DNA of 64,000 nucleotides from Streptomyces sp. JJ38 (GCF_019303475.1 NZ_JABLSI010000010.1:1-64000), one strand, 5' to 3'; counted from the first letter of the stretch, positions 26,389 to 37,151 are shown. Notes: a model not told the origin generated them from the letters alone. Translations and numbers: made by a program.

Positions 26389-29300
26389 TCAGCCGATGGC
26401 CACCGGCCGCGACCAGTCGGTGCCCTCGTCGGCGTCGCTGATCACCTGCTGCGGCGACCCGTGCGTCTCGGCCCCGCCCGGGTAGACGTAGACGTTGCCG
26501 CTCTTGAACATCACCCAGATGTCCGGGACGTCGTCACCCGTGGCGTCGGGCGTGCCGACGACGAGGGGGATGTTGTCCGGCTCCCACCCCGAACTGCCGT
26601 AGACGGCGTCACTCCCGGTGCGGGAGCTGGCGGCCAGCCCCAGGGAGAGGATGTCGGTGCCCTTGCCGTCCGCGTCGGGCTTGCCCTCGCGCAGGATCAG
26701 GTCACCGCTCCCGTGCGACCGGAAGACGAGGTCGGCCGTGCCGTCCCCCGTCACATCGCCGACGAGGACGAGGTCGCGGGACGCCCAGACCTGCTTCGTC
26801 AGCTGGTGGGCGCTCGCGAAGCTTCCGCCGCTGTAGCCGGTGAAGATCCACAGCTCGCCGCCCGCGTTGGCGAACAGGTCCGGGTGGCCGTCGGCGTCGA
26901 CGTCTCCCACGGAGAGGATCTGTGTGAGATCGGCGGGCGCGGGGGCGTTGTCCGGGAGCAGCACCTCCTGGCGGCGGCTGACGTCGAAGCCGCTGTAGCC
27001 GTCCCCCGGGTAGAGGTACAGGCCGCCGTCGACCCGGGCCACCAGGTCCTGGATGCCGTCACCGGGCAGCCAGTCCCCGTTGTGGGTGATGAGCGCCCCG
27101 TCCCAGTAGCCGTCCGGCGTCGGCTTCGTCACGCCGCCGTCCGTGGTGTAGGAGGCGTCCATGCCGGCGTGCAGATCGCCGCTGGAACTGCCCGGGAACG
27201 TCCTGAGCCGGCCGGCGTCGGTGACGGTGAGCAGATCCGGGTGCCCGTCGCCGTTGGTGTCGCCGGGCGCGTCGAGGCTCCCGCGCGGGGTCACCGAGAA
27301 GCGGTACGCGGTCTGCGCGGAGATGTTCCCCACCGAGTCCACCGACCGGACGTACAGCACGTTGGGCCCGGCCTGCGGCGGCTTGATGGAGACGGTGACG
27401 CTCTCGCCGGGGGACGCGGGCGTGGCCGTCGCACCGAAGCCGGTCCAGTTGAAGCTGTACTCGTACCGGGCCACGTCGCTGCTGCCCTCGGGCCCGAAGG
27501 TGAACTGGCCCGCCGTGCCGAACCGGACCTTCGACCACGTCGCGTCACTGCCATCGCCGGCGGGGAAGTCGGCCGAGGCCACCGACGGCGACTCGGGCGC
27601 GGTGTGGTCCACGACGAACCTGCACGGCTGGGTGCCCTTGGGCGCGTAGGTCGACACGGCCCCCTCGGAGTCGCGGGACCGCACGTCCCAGGAGTAGGTC
27701 GTGCCGCTGCTGAAGTCCTCCCACGGCAGGACGACGCTGGCGTAGCCGTTGCTGTCGGCCTTCACGTAGGAGTTGACGAGGATGTTGCCGTAGTCCCCCG
27801 TGGGCCACACCCGGAAGTGGAGGTCGCTCAGGTTGCCGTCCGGGTCGGAGCCCTTGGCCCGGAACGTCAGGTCCGACGTGCCCACCGAGGAGTAGGGGCT
27901 GCTCAGGTCGCAGTCCGGGCCCGGCGTCATGGTTTGGGCGGTCGGCTGGTTGGGCTTGCGGTTGTAGGTGATCTCGATGTAGGGCGAGTTCTCGCCGTTG
28001 GCCCGGAACTTCTTCCACGCGTACGTGTCCGTCTCGCTGTACGCGCGCAGCCCCAGGGCGATCACGCCCCAGCCCCGGTCGGCGGCGTCCTGGGCGGCGG
28101 ACTTCACGTCCATGCCCACCCACCGGTCGGGACACGAGTTGGGGTCGTAGCCGTGGCCGTTGCTGAGCGAGGACAGGCGACGGCTCCACGAGGGCTGGTT
28201 GTTCCAGGTGTTGCTGCTCTTGGCCTCCGGCGTCAGCCAGACGTCGTACCGCCGGGCCGAGCAGCCCCAGGAGTAGGTCTGGAGGAGGCGCAGCGTCGCG
28301 GACTCGATGGTCGCGCCCTCCAGCAGCCCGTCGTCGTGCTCGAAGTTGAAGACCGACCGGGACAGGCCGCCACTCGTGGCCTCGTAGCCCACCCGGGCGT
28401 GGTTGGTCCCGTCGTTGAAGTTCTGGCCGTTCCAGAAGCTGGAGTTCGGGTGCTTCTTGTAGAGCAGCGTCCAGCTCTGCTTGTGGCCCTTGAACGAGGG
28501 GTCGAGGAAGACGGGGTAGACGGTGTCCTCGCCCGTGAGCAGGGCGGTGTCAGGGGTGATGGAGAGGACGTCGTCGTCGCTGAGCCGGGCTTCGAGGCGG
28601 GCGTCGTGGGTGCCCGGCTGCGGTCCGGCGAGCCCGGGCAGACGGAAGGCCCCGCCGACACCCTCCCCCTCGGGGGCTTCCTCGCCCTCGGGTGCTTCCT
28701 CGCCGCCGGTGGTGTCCTTGCCCGCGGAGTCCCAGGCGAAGGGCGTCGGCGAGGCGGCCATCTCCTCGCCGTCGTCCGTCAACGCCTGGACGGTGCCGGT
28801 CACCTCGTCGATGCGGAAGTCGAGGGTGGGAGAGGCGAGTCGGTACCGCAACTCCTCCAACAGCGGGTCCTCGGCGGCCTCCGGCGCGTGCACGATGAGG
28901 ACGTGCGAGTACCCGCTGTCCCGGGCGGTCAGGAGCAGGTCGACGCCCGGCCGGGCGTCCTCGTACAGCGCACGCGGACCGCTGACGACGGGCTCGGGGA
29001 GGGAGCCGGGCCAGCTCACGGTCAGCTCGTGGCCCCCCGTCGTCATGGTGACCAGCGGCGTCCAGGCGGCAGCCCCCGCGTCAGCGGTGACGTCTGTGTC
29101 AGCGGTGCCCTCCTCCGTGCCGAGCTGCGTTTGGTGGCCGCCCCGCGTGCCGCCGCTGAACAGCAGGGCGTCGTTCACCGCCTTGGGGGCGTAGCCGCCC
29201 TTCACCTTCTCCAGGTCGGTGTCGATCTTCTGCCAGCCGTCGGCGGTGCGGGCCCGGATGGTGTCGCTGTAGGTGCGGGTGCGCAGGAGCCCGTCGGGCT

Positions 29301-29646
29301 GCGCCCAGGTGGTGGACGACGCGGTGCGCTCGGCCTCCACCTCGACGTCCTCCCCCGTCTCCCTGGCCCGCCGCATCGCCTCCGCGGCCTCCAGCGGCCC
29401 CGGCTTCGCCGCGGTGGGCTTCTCGGCGTCGTCCGCAGACGCGGACGAGGGCTCGGCGTCGTCGTCGCCGTAGAAGTGCGCCCCCACCGGAATCGCCAGC
29501 GCGAGCGCGAGGACCGTGGCCACGGCGGCCCTGCCGCGCCCCGACAGCCTGCCGCGTGCCGACCGTTTCCCGGGCAGGCGGAAGCGCGATGTCGGCGCCG
29601 TGCCGTCCTTCGTCTCAGCGGCTTCCGTGCTCTCCCCGCCAGGCAT
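26389..29646 (-). CDS. Membrane-anchored FG-GAP/VCBS repeat protein
   Basis: 1085 residues. A basic N-terminus, a signal-anchor helix (GRAAVATVLALALAIPVGAHF), then a long extracellular part: the region with TWAQPDGLLRTRTYSDTIRARTADGWQKIDTDL is the DNRLRE-type sequence seen in RHS-associated streptomycete proteins; an Ig-like section lies around 600-800. The C-terminal 280 residues carry FG-GAP/VCBS calcium-binding repeats (DTNGDGHPDLLTV, DVDADGHPDLFANAGG, DVTGDGTADLVFRSHG, DATGDDVPDIWVMF). It is divergent from the RHS toxin gene. Such pairs recur in Streptomyces; a role in export or display of the toxin is inferred, not shown. The ATG has GGGGGAG 8 nt upstream. Confidence 0.88.
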   Translation of the reverse strand: MPGGESTEAAETKDGTAPTSRFRLPGKRSARGRLSGRGRAAVATVLALALAIPVGAHFYGDDDAEPSSASADDAEKPTAAKPGPLEAAEAMRRARETGEDVEVEAERTASSTTWAQPDGLLRTRTYSDTIRARTADGWQKIDTDLEKVKGGYAPKAVNDALLFSGGTRGGHQTQLGTEEGTADTDVTADAGAAAWTPLVTMTTGGHELTVSWPGSLPEPVVSGPRALYEDARPGVDLLLTARDSGYSHVLIVHAPEAAEDPLLEELRYRLASPTLDFRIDEVTGTVQALTDDGEEMAASPTPFAWDSAGKDTTGGEEAPEGEEAPEGEGVGGAFRLPGLAGPQPGTHDARLEARLSDDDVLSITPDTALLTGEDTVYPVFLDPSFKGHKQSWTLLYKKHPNSSFWNGQNFNDGTNHARVGYEATSGGLSRSVFNFEHDDGLLEGATIESATLRLLQTYSWGCSARRYDVWLTPEAKSSNTWNNQPSWSRRLSSLSNGHGYDPNSCPDRWVGMDVKSAAQDAADRGWGVIALGLRAYSETDTYAWKKFRANGENSPYIEITYNRKPNQPTAQTMTPGPDCDLSSPYSSVGTSDLTFRAKGSDPDGNLSDLHFRVWPTGDYGNILVNSYVKADSNGYASVVLPWEDFSSGTTYSWDVRSRDSEGAVSTYAPKGTQPCRFVVDHTAPESPSVASADFPAGDGSDATWSKVRFGTAGQFTFGPEGSSDVARYEYSFNWTGFGATATPASPGESVTVSIKPPQAGPNVLYVRSVDSVGNISAQTAYRFSVTPRGSLDAPGDTNGDGHPDLLTVTDAGRLRTFPGSSSGDLHAGMDASYTTDGGVTKPTPDGYWDGALITHNGDWLPGDGIQDLVARVDGGLYLYPGDGYSGFDVSRRQEVLLPDNAPAPADLTQILSVGDVDADGHPDLFANAGGELWIFTGYSGGSFASAHQLTKQVWASRDLVLVGDVTGDGTADLVFRSHGSGDLILREGKPDADGKGTDILSLGLAASSRTGSDAVYGSSGWEPDNIPLVVGTPDATGDDVPDIWVMFKSGNVYVYPGGAETHGSPQQVISDADEGTDWSRPVAIG

Positions 29647-30141
29647 TCGTCTTTCTCCCCCTCGGGTACCCGTCTCGCGAACCTCTGTCCTCGCGCAAGC
29701 GCGGCAACGCGAGCAGAGCATGGCTCATCTCCACGGTTTCGTCACGACTGCGCTGTCCCGGGAGCGCGGGCCGGTGCAACGGAACAAGAGGGACTCGCTG
29801 GGGCGTTCCTGAGCCCAAGTCAGCCCACGAGGCGCCGCAAAACGCACCCGATGGGGAGCTTTCGGGTGGCTTGCCCCGTGGTTATGGGCGATCTGGTGAC
29901 TCCCTATCCCGGTATATCAGTTGATGACCAGTCACCATCGTGATTCGAGAGGAAATCGCACGTGTTCACAGGGGAATCCAGATATTGCTGAAACTCCCTC
30001 TGTTTCTTCCGTGGTTCATTTCACACTTGAGTCGGCGGGAGTGAAATGCCGTTCGCAAAACGTGCATAGTTCTCGCGGTTCTGTGTCATTCCTGTGCTCA
30101 CTGCCGCCGTCGGCCGAGCGGCTTCTCTGGGGGGTTTTGCT
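29647..30141. other. Divergent promoter region between FG-GAP and RHS genes
   Basis: About 500 bp, clearly lower in GC than the flanking genes (29880-30110 especially). It contains TGGTGAC/GTCACCA (29894-29900, 29931-29937) around TATATCAGTTGATG, and CATTTCAC/GTGAAATG nearer the RHS start. No credible gene was seen; frames here lack ribosome-binding sites or codon bias. Confidence 0.6.
30017..30048 (+). promoter_or_regulatory. Inverted repeat upstream of RHS gene
   Basis: CATTTCAC (30017-30024) and GTGAAATG (30041-30048) are perfect 8-bp arms with a 16-bp spacer, about 95 bp before the RHS start. It could be an operator for a dimeric regulator. The distance from the gene and AT-richness fit a promoter-linked site. 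Confidence 0.4.
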
Positions 30142-33100
30142 GTGTCGACGCCTGCGGGGCGAGTCCGGTTCCGTCGTCCGGGCGGGGGCGTACGTCGTCG
30201 TCGCCGCTCACCGCGTGGGCTGGGAGTGTTCCTGTCGGCGCTGATGGTGGTGACCCTGCTGCCCGCCCAGGCGGCGCTGGCCATCCCCCCGGGCGACGAG
30301 CGCACCGGCCCCGACCTGACCGAGCTTCAGCAGGAGGCCCCGGCACCGCTGGACGAGGCCGCGGCCGCCGAACTGGAGGAGTGGGAGGGCGACCTCACGC
30401 CTCCCGTCGAGTACACGCCCACGGCCGTCGCCGTGCCCTCGGGCGGCTCCGCGGACGTGACGCTGGACGGCGTCGGCGAGGAGCTCGTGCAGGCCGGCGA
30501 CCTGCCGGTCAGCCTCGGCAAGGCGAGCCCCACCGAGGACAACCCGACGCCGCCGGAACCCTCGGGCACCTGGAACGTGAAGGTCGAGCCGCGCACCACG
30601 GTGGAGGGCGTCGGCGTCGACGGCGCCGTGATCACGCTGACGCCGCCCTCGACGGACGCCACGCCTGTCGACGTCGAGCTGGACTACTCCGCGTTCGAGG
30701 ACCTGTACGGCACCGAGTGGGCCTCGCGGCTGGAGCTGGAGCAGCTTCCGGAGTGTTTCGTGACCACACCGGAACTCGAGGAGTGCACGGAGCCCGTCGA
30801 GGTGCCCTCGTCGAACGACGCGGGCCTGGACAAGGTACGGACGACGGTCGACCCGGCGCAGGCCCAGACCTCGGGCCTGACCACGCAGTCGGGTGGCGGC
30901 GGGCCCATGGTGCTGGCGGCGGGGGACTCCGCGTCCGGCGCGGGCGGCACCTACAAGGCCACCGACCTCTCCCCGACCGGCTCCTGGACGGCCGGCGGCT
31001 CGGGCGGCGGCTTCTCCTGGTCCTACCCGCTCGGCCTCCCCGCCGCCCCCGCGGGCCCGGCCCCGAGCATCGGCTTCCACTACTCCTCCCAGGCGGTGGA
31101 CGGCAAGACGTCGGTGGCCAACGGCCAGGCGTCCTGGGTCGGCGACGGCTGGAACTACCACCCCGGCTTCATCGAGCGCCGCTACCGCTCCTGCTCCGAG
31201 GACCGCGACGGCACGCCCAACAACGACAACGCGACGGACAAGAAGAAGTCAGACCTGTGCTGGGCGGGCGACCACGTCGTCATGTCCCTGGGCGGCGCGA
31301 CGACGGAACTCGTGCTCGACGACGGTGTCTGGACCCCCGCCTCCGACAGCGGCGCCAAGGTCGAGCTGAAGAAGGACACCGCCCTCGGCAACGGTGACGA
31401 CGACGGCGAGCACTGGCTCGTGACGACCCGCGACGGCACCCGGTACTGGTTCGGCAAGCACGCCGTGGGCGGCGGCCGGGCCGACACCAACTCCGTCTTC
31501 ACCGCCCCCGTCTTCGGCAACCACGCGGGCGAGCCCTGCCACGCCACCGCGTTCGCCGACTCCTCCTGCACCCAGGCCTGGCGCTGGAACCTGGACTACG
31601 TCGAGGACGTCCACGGCAACGCCATGGTCATCGACTGGGCCAGGGAGACCAACCACTACGCCAAGAACGGCAAGTTCAAGGAGCACGTCTCCTACGTCCG
31701 CGGCGGCTACCCGAAGAAGATCGAGTACGGCCTGCGCGCCGCCGACCTCGACGGCCCCCCGGCCGCCCGGGTGAGCTTCTCCGTCGCGGAACGCTGCATC
31801 AAGGAGGGCGAGGTCGACTGCTCGGACGCCGACTTCGACTCCACCAACTACGCCGACAAGCAGCCCTGGTGGGACACCCCGTCCACCCTGCACTGCAAGG
31901 CCGACGCCGAGAACTGCTACGTCTCCTCGCCGACCTTCTGGACCCGCAAGCGGCTCTCCGCCGTCACGACGTACGCCCAGCGCACGCCCGGCTCGACGGC
32001 CCTGTCCAAGGTCGACGTCTGGGCGCTGGAGCACTCCTTCCCCCGGCAGCGCACCGACACCCACCCGCCGCTGTGGCTCGAGTCCATCACCCGCACGGGG
32101 TACGGGCCGGACGGCGACAGCACGATGCTGCCCCCGGTGACGTTCCTGCCGAACGTCGTCGACATGCCCAACCGCGTCGCCCGCTCGTCCACCGACCCCA
32201 CCCCCGACTTCGACCGCCTCCGCGTCGAGACGATCCGCACCGAGACCGGCGGCGAGATCCAGGTCAGCTACTCCGCCCCCTGCGCGACCGGCGCCGACCC
32301 GGACCCGGTGACGAACGGCAGCCGCTGCTTCCCGGTGCACTGGTCACCGGACCCGGAGCTGGAGACGCCGAAGATCGAGTGGTTCAACAAGTACGTCGTC
32401 ACGAAGGTCGTGCAGAAGGACCGCGTCGCCCGCCAGCCCGACGTCGTCACCACCTACACCTACGAGGGCGACGCCGCCTGGGCCAAGGACAGCGACGTCT
32501 TCTCCAAGCCCGAGCTGCGCACGTACAACCAGTGGCGCGGCTACAGCTCCGTCGTCGTCAACCAGGGCCTGACGCAGAACACCGGCGACCACGACGCCAC
32601 CGTCCAGACGCAGACCCGTACCCGCTACTTCCGCGGCATGTCCGAGGACGCGGGACGGGCGACGGTCACCGTCAAGGACTCCACCGGCGTCACCATCGCC
32701 GAGGACCTGCTGCCCTACCAGGGCATGGCCGCCGAGTCGATCACGTACGACAAGGCCGGCGGCACTGTCGAGGCCCGCACGGTGAGCTGGCCCTGGTCGA
32801 AGCTGACGGCCTCCCGCACCCGCGGCGACGGGCTCCCGCCCCAGGAGGCGTACCGCACCGGCGTGCAGCGCACCGACAGCATCCGCGAGGTCAGCGACGG
32901 CGAGCGCATCGTCCGCACCGTCAACACCTTCGACGCCGTCTACTCGCTCCCCAAGACGTCCTACGCCCACACCCTCACACCGGACGGCAGCGGCGGTCAC
33001 ACCACGGGCAACGAGGTGTGCACCACCAACACCTACGTCCACAACACGAGCGCGCACCTCATCGGGCTCCTGTCCCGGCAGCGCGTCACCACCGGCGACT

Positions 33101-36100
33101 GCGCCCAGGCCGCGACGGCCACCGGTGACGACGTCGTCTCCGACACCCGCACCTCCTACGACGCGCTCGACGCCTTCGGCCAGCCCCCCACCCGCGGCCT
33201 GCCCCACCAGGTCGACACCGTCGACGCCGCCGGCACCGGCTGGATCACCTCCGCCCGCACCACCTTCGACGCCCTCGGCCGCGCCACCTCCGTCACCGAC
33301 GCCGAGGACAACGTCACCCGGACGAGCTTCTCGCCCGCCACCGGACCGGCGTTCTCCACGACGACGACCAACCCCCTCGGCCACACCACGACCACCACCG
33401 TCGACCCCGGCCGCGGCACGCCGCTCACCACCACCGACACCAACGCCCGCACGACGACGACGGCCTACGACAACCTCGGCCGCACCACGGCCGTGTGGAC
33501 CCCGTCGCAGGACCCCGCCACCGACAAGGCCGCGCACACCTTCGCCTACCAGGTCGACGAGGACACCCCGCCCGCCGTCACCTCCCGCACCCTGCGCGAC
33601 AACGGCACCTACGCGGACTCCATCACCCTCCTCGACGGCCTCCTCCGCCCCCGCCAGACCCAGAGCGAGGCCCTCGGCGGCGGCCGGATCGTCACCGACA
33701 CGCGGCACAACACCCTCGGCTCCGTCGCCGCCACCCACGACGGCTACCTCGCCAAGGGCGAGCCGGAGGCGAAGCTCTTCGTCCCCGACTCCGTCTTCCA
33801 GATCCCCCACTCCACCGAGACCGCCTACGACGGCATGGGCCGCCCGGTCAAGACCACCACCCTGTACGAGGGCACCCCCGACCACACCTCGGTGACCTCC
33901 TACGGCGGCGACTGGACCCTCGCCCGCTCCGGCATGTCCACCGACGGCACCACACCCCGCCGGGGCAGCCGCGCCGTCAAGACCTGGACCGACGCCCTCG
34001 GCCGCACCACCCTCGTCCAGCACGCGACCGACTCCGGTCTCACGGCCTGGAACGACACCCGCTACACCTACGACGCCCGCGGCAACCACACCAAGGTCAC
34101 CGACGCCGAGGGCAACGAGTGGACCTACGCGTACGACGCCCGGGGCCGCCTCACCCGCACCACCGACCCCGACATGGGCGCCGGCTCGTTCACCTACGAC
34201 GCGCTCGACCGCCAGGTCACCTCCACCAACTCCCGCGGCCAGACCCAGCACACCAGCTACGACGTCCTCGGCCGCAAGACCGAACTCCGCGAGGACTCCG
34301 CCACCGGCACCCTCCTCGCGTCCTGGACCTACGACAGCCTGTACCAGGCCAAGGGCCTCCCCGTCGCCTCCACCCGCTACACCGACGGCGACGCCTACAC
34401 CACCGAGGTCACCGGGTACGACGTCGAGTACCGGCCCACCGGCACCCGCGTCATCATCCCCATGACCCCGGACACCACCGGCCTGTCCGGCGTCTACGAG
34501 TACGGCCAGACCTACACGGATACCGGTCAGCCCGAGACGACGACGCTCCCGGCCACGCCCGGCGGCCTGCCCGCCGAGAAGGTGATCACCCGCTACAACG
34601 GCGAGGGCATGCCGATCACCACGTCCGGCCACGACTGGTACACCGCCGACGCCACCTACAGCCCCTACGGCGAGGTCCTGCGCACCGTCTCCGGCGAGGC
34701 CCCCCACCGCGTCTGGTCCACCACCGAGTACGACGTCCACACCCGGCGCCTCGACCGCACCATCACCGACCGCGAGAAGGCGGGCCCCCACCGCCTCTCC
34801 GACACCGGCTACACCTACGACGTCATCGGCAACGTCACCTCCGTCACCGACTCGACGTCCGAAATGCTGCCCGACCGGCAGTGCTTCAGCTACGACAACC
34901 TCGGCCAGCTCCGCCACGCCTGGACGGCCCTCACCGCCGCCTGCCCCCGCAACGGCACCGCCGTCGACGCGGGCCCGGACGCGGCCGACGTCACCCTCGG
35001 CCCGGACTCCGACGGCTACTGGCACACCTTCACCTACGACGCCATCGGCAACCGCACCGGCTTCACCGACCACGACCTCACCGACAGCGCCTACACCGAC
35101 ACCCACTCCTACACCTACGACTCCGCCCAGCCCCACACGTTGACCCAGGTCAACTCCACCGAGAAGTCCCCCACGGGCACGGTGGAATCCCTCCAGACCT
35201 ACGCCTACGACGCGGCCGGCAACACCACGGAGCGCCAGATCGGAGGTGACACACAAAAGCTCACGTGGAACAGCCAGAACAAGGTCACCGGCGTCGACAC
35301 CACCGGTGACGGCACCAACGACGTCACCTACATCTACGACGCCGAGGGCAACCGCCTGATCGAGAACACCTCCACCGGCGCGACCCTCTTCCTCGGCGAC
35401 GCCCAGATCACCGTCGACACCTTCGGCCAGGCCACCGAGGCCCGCCGCTACTACAGCCACCCCGGCGCGCCCACCACCGTCCGCTCCACCGGCGGCAGCG
35501 CCGACAGGGGCGAGCACGAGCTCACCGTCCTGCTCGCCGACCACCACAACACGGCCACCACCGCCGTCACCCTCGACGCCACCATGGCCGTCCAACGCCG
35601 CAAGTTCGACCCCTTCGGCAACCCCCGAGGCACCGAGCCCACCGCCTGGCCCGGCCGCGACTCCTTCCTCGGCACCGGCATCGACGACCCCGCCACCGGC
35701 CTCACCCACATCGGCGCCCGCGAGTACGACCCCACCCTGGGCCGCTTCATCTCCGTCGACCCGATCATCGACATCACCGACCCGATGCAGATGAACGGCT
35801 ACGCCTACGCCAACAACAACCCCGTCACCTTCTCCGACCCCACCGGCCTCATGCTCGCCTGCGGCCCGCAGTTCGGCATGGGATGCGGCTCCGGCGTCCA
35901 AACCCGAGGCGACGGAAGCCTCTCCAGCGGAGGAAACCCCACCGGCGGCGGCGTAATCAGCGGGGGTGGTGGCGGCTCGGTGCTTAGCCAGAAGAAGCAG
36001 CAGAGGCCTCAGGCAAGCAGTTCGGTGAGGCATGCAAGCACCGGCATCACCAATGGTTTCGCCGCACAGGTTCCGGTAACCAGTAACTTCATTGCTCGAA

Positions 36101-37143
36101 TCTCCATGCAGGAAAATAAGAAGCCCTGCATGCGCAAATACAGTGGCTATTGTGGATCTACCGGTGACTCCAGCAAGGAGGACTTGCAGGAATCTCTCGG
36201 TTGGCTCGGGTTTATCCCGGGATGGTTTGGTGTAGGCGCCGAAGCGGGCAACGGAATAATCCACTTGTCTGATGGCGAGTACGGCGAAGCGCTCTGGAGC
36301 GGGGTAGCGGCCACTGGTGTTATCGGAAGCGTCATCAAGAAGCTGGCAAAGACGAAGAGGTTGCCTGACTGCAGGAGCAGCTTCGTTCCGGGCACGGAAG
36401 TTCTCCTGGCTGACGGGACGACGAAGTCGATCGAGGAGCTGGAAAATGGAGACGTCGTACTTGCCTCGGATGTTGAAACTGGTGAGAGCTCCGGCAAGAC
36501 CGTCACGGCAAAGATAACCAGCAAGGGTTCAAAGAAGCTGGTTCGTGTCGTGCTCGAAGGTGGTCAGGAAGGTGCCCCTGAGGCCGTTGTGGCTACGTCG
36601 GAACACCCGTTCTGGGTGCCTGCGACTGGAGAATGGGTCAGCGCCACCGAGCTTGAGGCCGGACAGCGAGTTAGAACCAGTTCCGGAAGCCACGTCCTCA
36701 TCACCGCGGTCGAGCGCTGGACGCAAGGGTCCCGCGTCCACAACCTGACAGTCGCAGACCTCCACACGTACTATGTGCTGGCCGGGGCTACGCCCGTACT
36801 CGTTCACAACAGCAACTGCGATGTTCCCTCTGGCTCGCTCCAAGGGCAGAAGCTCGCTGACCAACTGCGCAAGGAGTCGGCCAGCTCGCCGTTTACTCCA
36901 GGCGGCTTCTTGGGGCCGGAAGCTATAGCGAACTCCAGGGTGATTATGCGCGGTAGTGAAATGAAGAATCCGGCGCTGCGTGCAAGATTTGAGGAGCGTG
37001 GTGGAATTTCACAGTGGGATAAGTACAGCACCGAAACCCACCAGAGCCCCTACGGCGACTATCAGGTGCACTACTACATGAATCGCACTTCGGGCGAGGT
37101 CATGTATGGGTTTGACTACAAGGTCGTAATGAACCGCCGCTAG
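30142..37143 (+). CDS. Secreted RHS-repeat polymorphic toxin with HINT pretoxin domain
   Basis: 2333 residues. The GTG at 30142 follows GGGGGG by 8 nt. Arg-rich signal peptide (SPRGLGVFLSALMVVTLLPAQAALA), then SpvB/TcaC-like and RHS shell regions with many YD repeats (YDALG, YDNLGR, YDGMGRP, YDARGN, YDVLGRK) and the RHS core ending IGAREYDPTLGRFISVDP...NNNPVTFSDPTGL near residue 1890. After a variable stretch, a HINT autoprotease domain spans about 2077-2223 (CRSSFVPGTEVLLADG, TSEHPFWVPATGEWVSA, final VHN). The last 110 residues are the toxin tip (WDKYSTETH, VHYYMNRTSGEVMYGFDYKVV), not a family I can name. From about 35960 GC and codon bias drop sharply. The tip is expected to kill competitors after release. 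Confidence 0.92.
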   Translation: MSTPAGRVRFRRPGGGVRRRRRSPRGLGVFLSALMVVTLLPAQAALAIPPGDERTGPDLTELQQEAPAPLDEAAAAELEEWEGDLTPPVEYTPTAVAVPSGGSADVTLDGVGEELVQAGDLPVSLGKASPTEDNPTPPEPSGTWNVKVEPRTTVEGVGVDGAVITLTPPSTDATPVDVELDYSAFEDLYGTEWASRLELEQLPECFVTTPELEECTEPVEVPSSNDAGLDKVRTTVDPAQAQTSGLTTQSGGGGPMVLAAGDSASGAGGTYKATDLSPTGSWTAGGSGGGFSWSYPLGLPAAPAGPAPSIGFHYSSQAVDGKTSVANGQASWVGDGWNYHPGFIERRYRSCSEDRDGTPNNDNATDKKKSDLCWAGDHVVMSLGGATTELVLDDGVWTPASDSGAKVELKKDTALGNGDDDGEHWLVTTRDGTRYWFGKHAVGGGRADTNSVFTAPVFGNHAGEPCHATAFADSSCTQAWRWNLDYVEDVHGNAMVIDWARETNHYAKNGKFKEHVSYVRGGYPKKIEYGLRAADLDGPPAARVSFSVAERCIKEGEVDCSDADFDSTNYADKQPWWDTPSTLHCKADAENCYVSSPTFWTRKRLSAVTTYAQRTPGSTALSKVDVWALEHSFPRQRTDTHPPLWLESITRTGYGPDGDSTMLPPVTFLPNVVDMPNRVARSSTDPTPDFDRLRVETIRTETGGEIQVSYSAPCATGADPDPVTNGSRCFPVHWSPDPELETPKIEWFNKYVVTKVVQKDRVARQPDVVTTYTYEGDAAWAKDSDVFSKPELRTYNQWRGYSSVVVNQGLTQNTGDHDATVQTQTRTRYFRGMSEDAGRATVTVKDSTGVTIAEDLLPYQGMAAESITYDKAGGTVEARTVSWPWSKLTASRTRGDGLPPQEAYRTGVQRTDSIREVSDGERIVRTVNTFDAVYSLPKTSYAHTLTPDGSGGHTTGNEVCTTNTYVHNTSAHLIGLLSRQRVTTGDCAQAATATGDDVVSDTRTSYDALDAFGQPPTRGLPHQVDTVDAAGTGWITSARTTFDALGRATSVTDAEDNVTRTSFSPATGPAFSTTTTNPLGHTTTTTVDPGRGTPLTTTDTNARTTTTAYDNLGRTTAVWTPSQDPATDKAAHTFAYQVDEDTPPAVTSRTLRDNGTYADSITLLDGLLRPRQTQSEALGGGRIVTDTRHNTLGSVAATHDGYLAKGEPEAKLFVPDSVFQIPHSTETAYDGMGRPVKTTTLYEGTPDHTSVTSYGGDWTLARSGMSTDGTTPRRGSRAVKTWTDALGRTTLVQHATDSGLTAWNDTRYTYDARGNHTKVTDAEGNEWTYAYDARGRLTRTTDPDMGAGSFTYDALDRQVTSTNSRGQTQHTSYDVLGRKTELREDSATGTLLASWTYDSLYQAKGLPVASTRYTDGDAYTTEVTGYDVEYRPTGTRVIIPMTPDTTGLSGVYEYGQTYTDTGQPETTTLPATPGGLPAEKVITRYNGEGMPITTSGHDWYTADATYSPYGEVLRTVSGEAPHRVWSTTEYDVHTRRLDRTITDREKAGPHRLSDTGYTYDVIGNVTSVTDSTSEMLPDRQCFSYDNLGQLRHAWTALTAACPRNGTAVDAGPDAADVTLGPDSDGYWHTFTYDAIGNRTGFTDHDLTDSAYTDTHSYTYDSAQPHTLTQVNSTEKSPTGTVESLQTYAYDAAGNTTERQIGGDTQKLTWNSQNKVTGVDTTGDGTNDVTYIYDAEGNRLIENTSTGATLFLGDAQITVDTFGQATEARRYYSHPGAPTTVRSTGGSADRGEHELTVLLADHHNTATTAVTLDATMAVQRRKFDPFGNPRGTEPTAWPGRDSFLGTGIDDPATGLTHIGAREYDPTLGRFISVDPIIDITDPMQMNGYAYANNNPVTFSDPTGLMLACGPQFGMGCGSGVQTRGDGSLSSGGNPTGGGVISGGGGGSVLSQKKQQRPQASSSVRHASTGITNGFAAQVPVTSNFIARISMQENKKPCMRKYSGYCGSTGDSSKEDLQESLGWLGFIPGWFGVGAEAGNGIIHLSDGEYGEALWSGVAATGVIGSVIKKLAKTKRLPDCRSSFVPGTEVLLADGTTKSIEELENGDVVLASDVETGESSGKTVTAKITSKGSKKLVRVVLEGGQEGAPEAVVATSEHPFWVPATGEWVSATELEAGQRVRTSSGSHVLITAVERWTQGSRVHNLTVADLHTYYVLAGATPVLVHNSNCDVPSGSLQGQKLADQLRKESASSPFTPGGFLGPEAIANSRVIMRGSEMKNPALRARFEERGGISQWDKYSTETHQSPYGDYQVHYYMNRTSGEVMYGFDYKVVMNRR

Positions 37144-37151
37144 GAGATCGC

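Noticed and set aside
26461-29943. Open frame of about 1160 codons on the plus strand over the FG-GAP gene
   Set aside because: Shadow frame rich in Arg/Gly/Val with no domain; the minus-strand protein has clear repeats and a signal anchor.
32344-36264. A very long open frame antisense to the RHS gene (over 1300 codons)
   Set aside because: It is a GC-rich shadow of the RHS codons, has no start signal and consists of Gly/Val/Ala repeats without domains.
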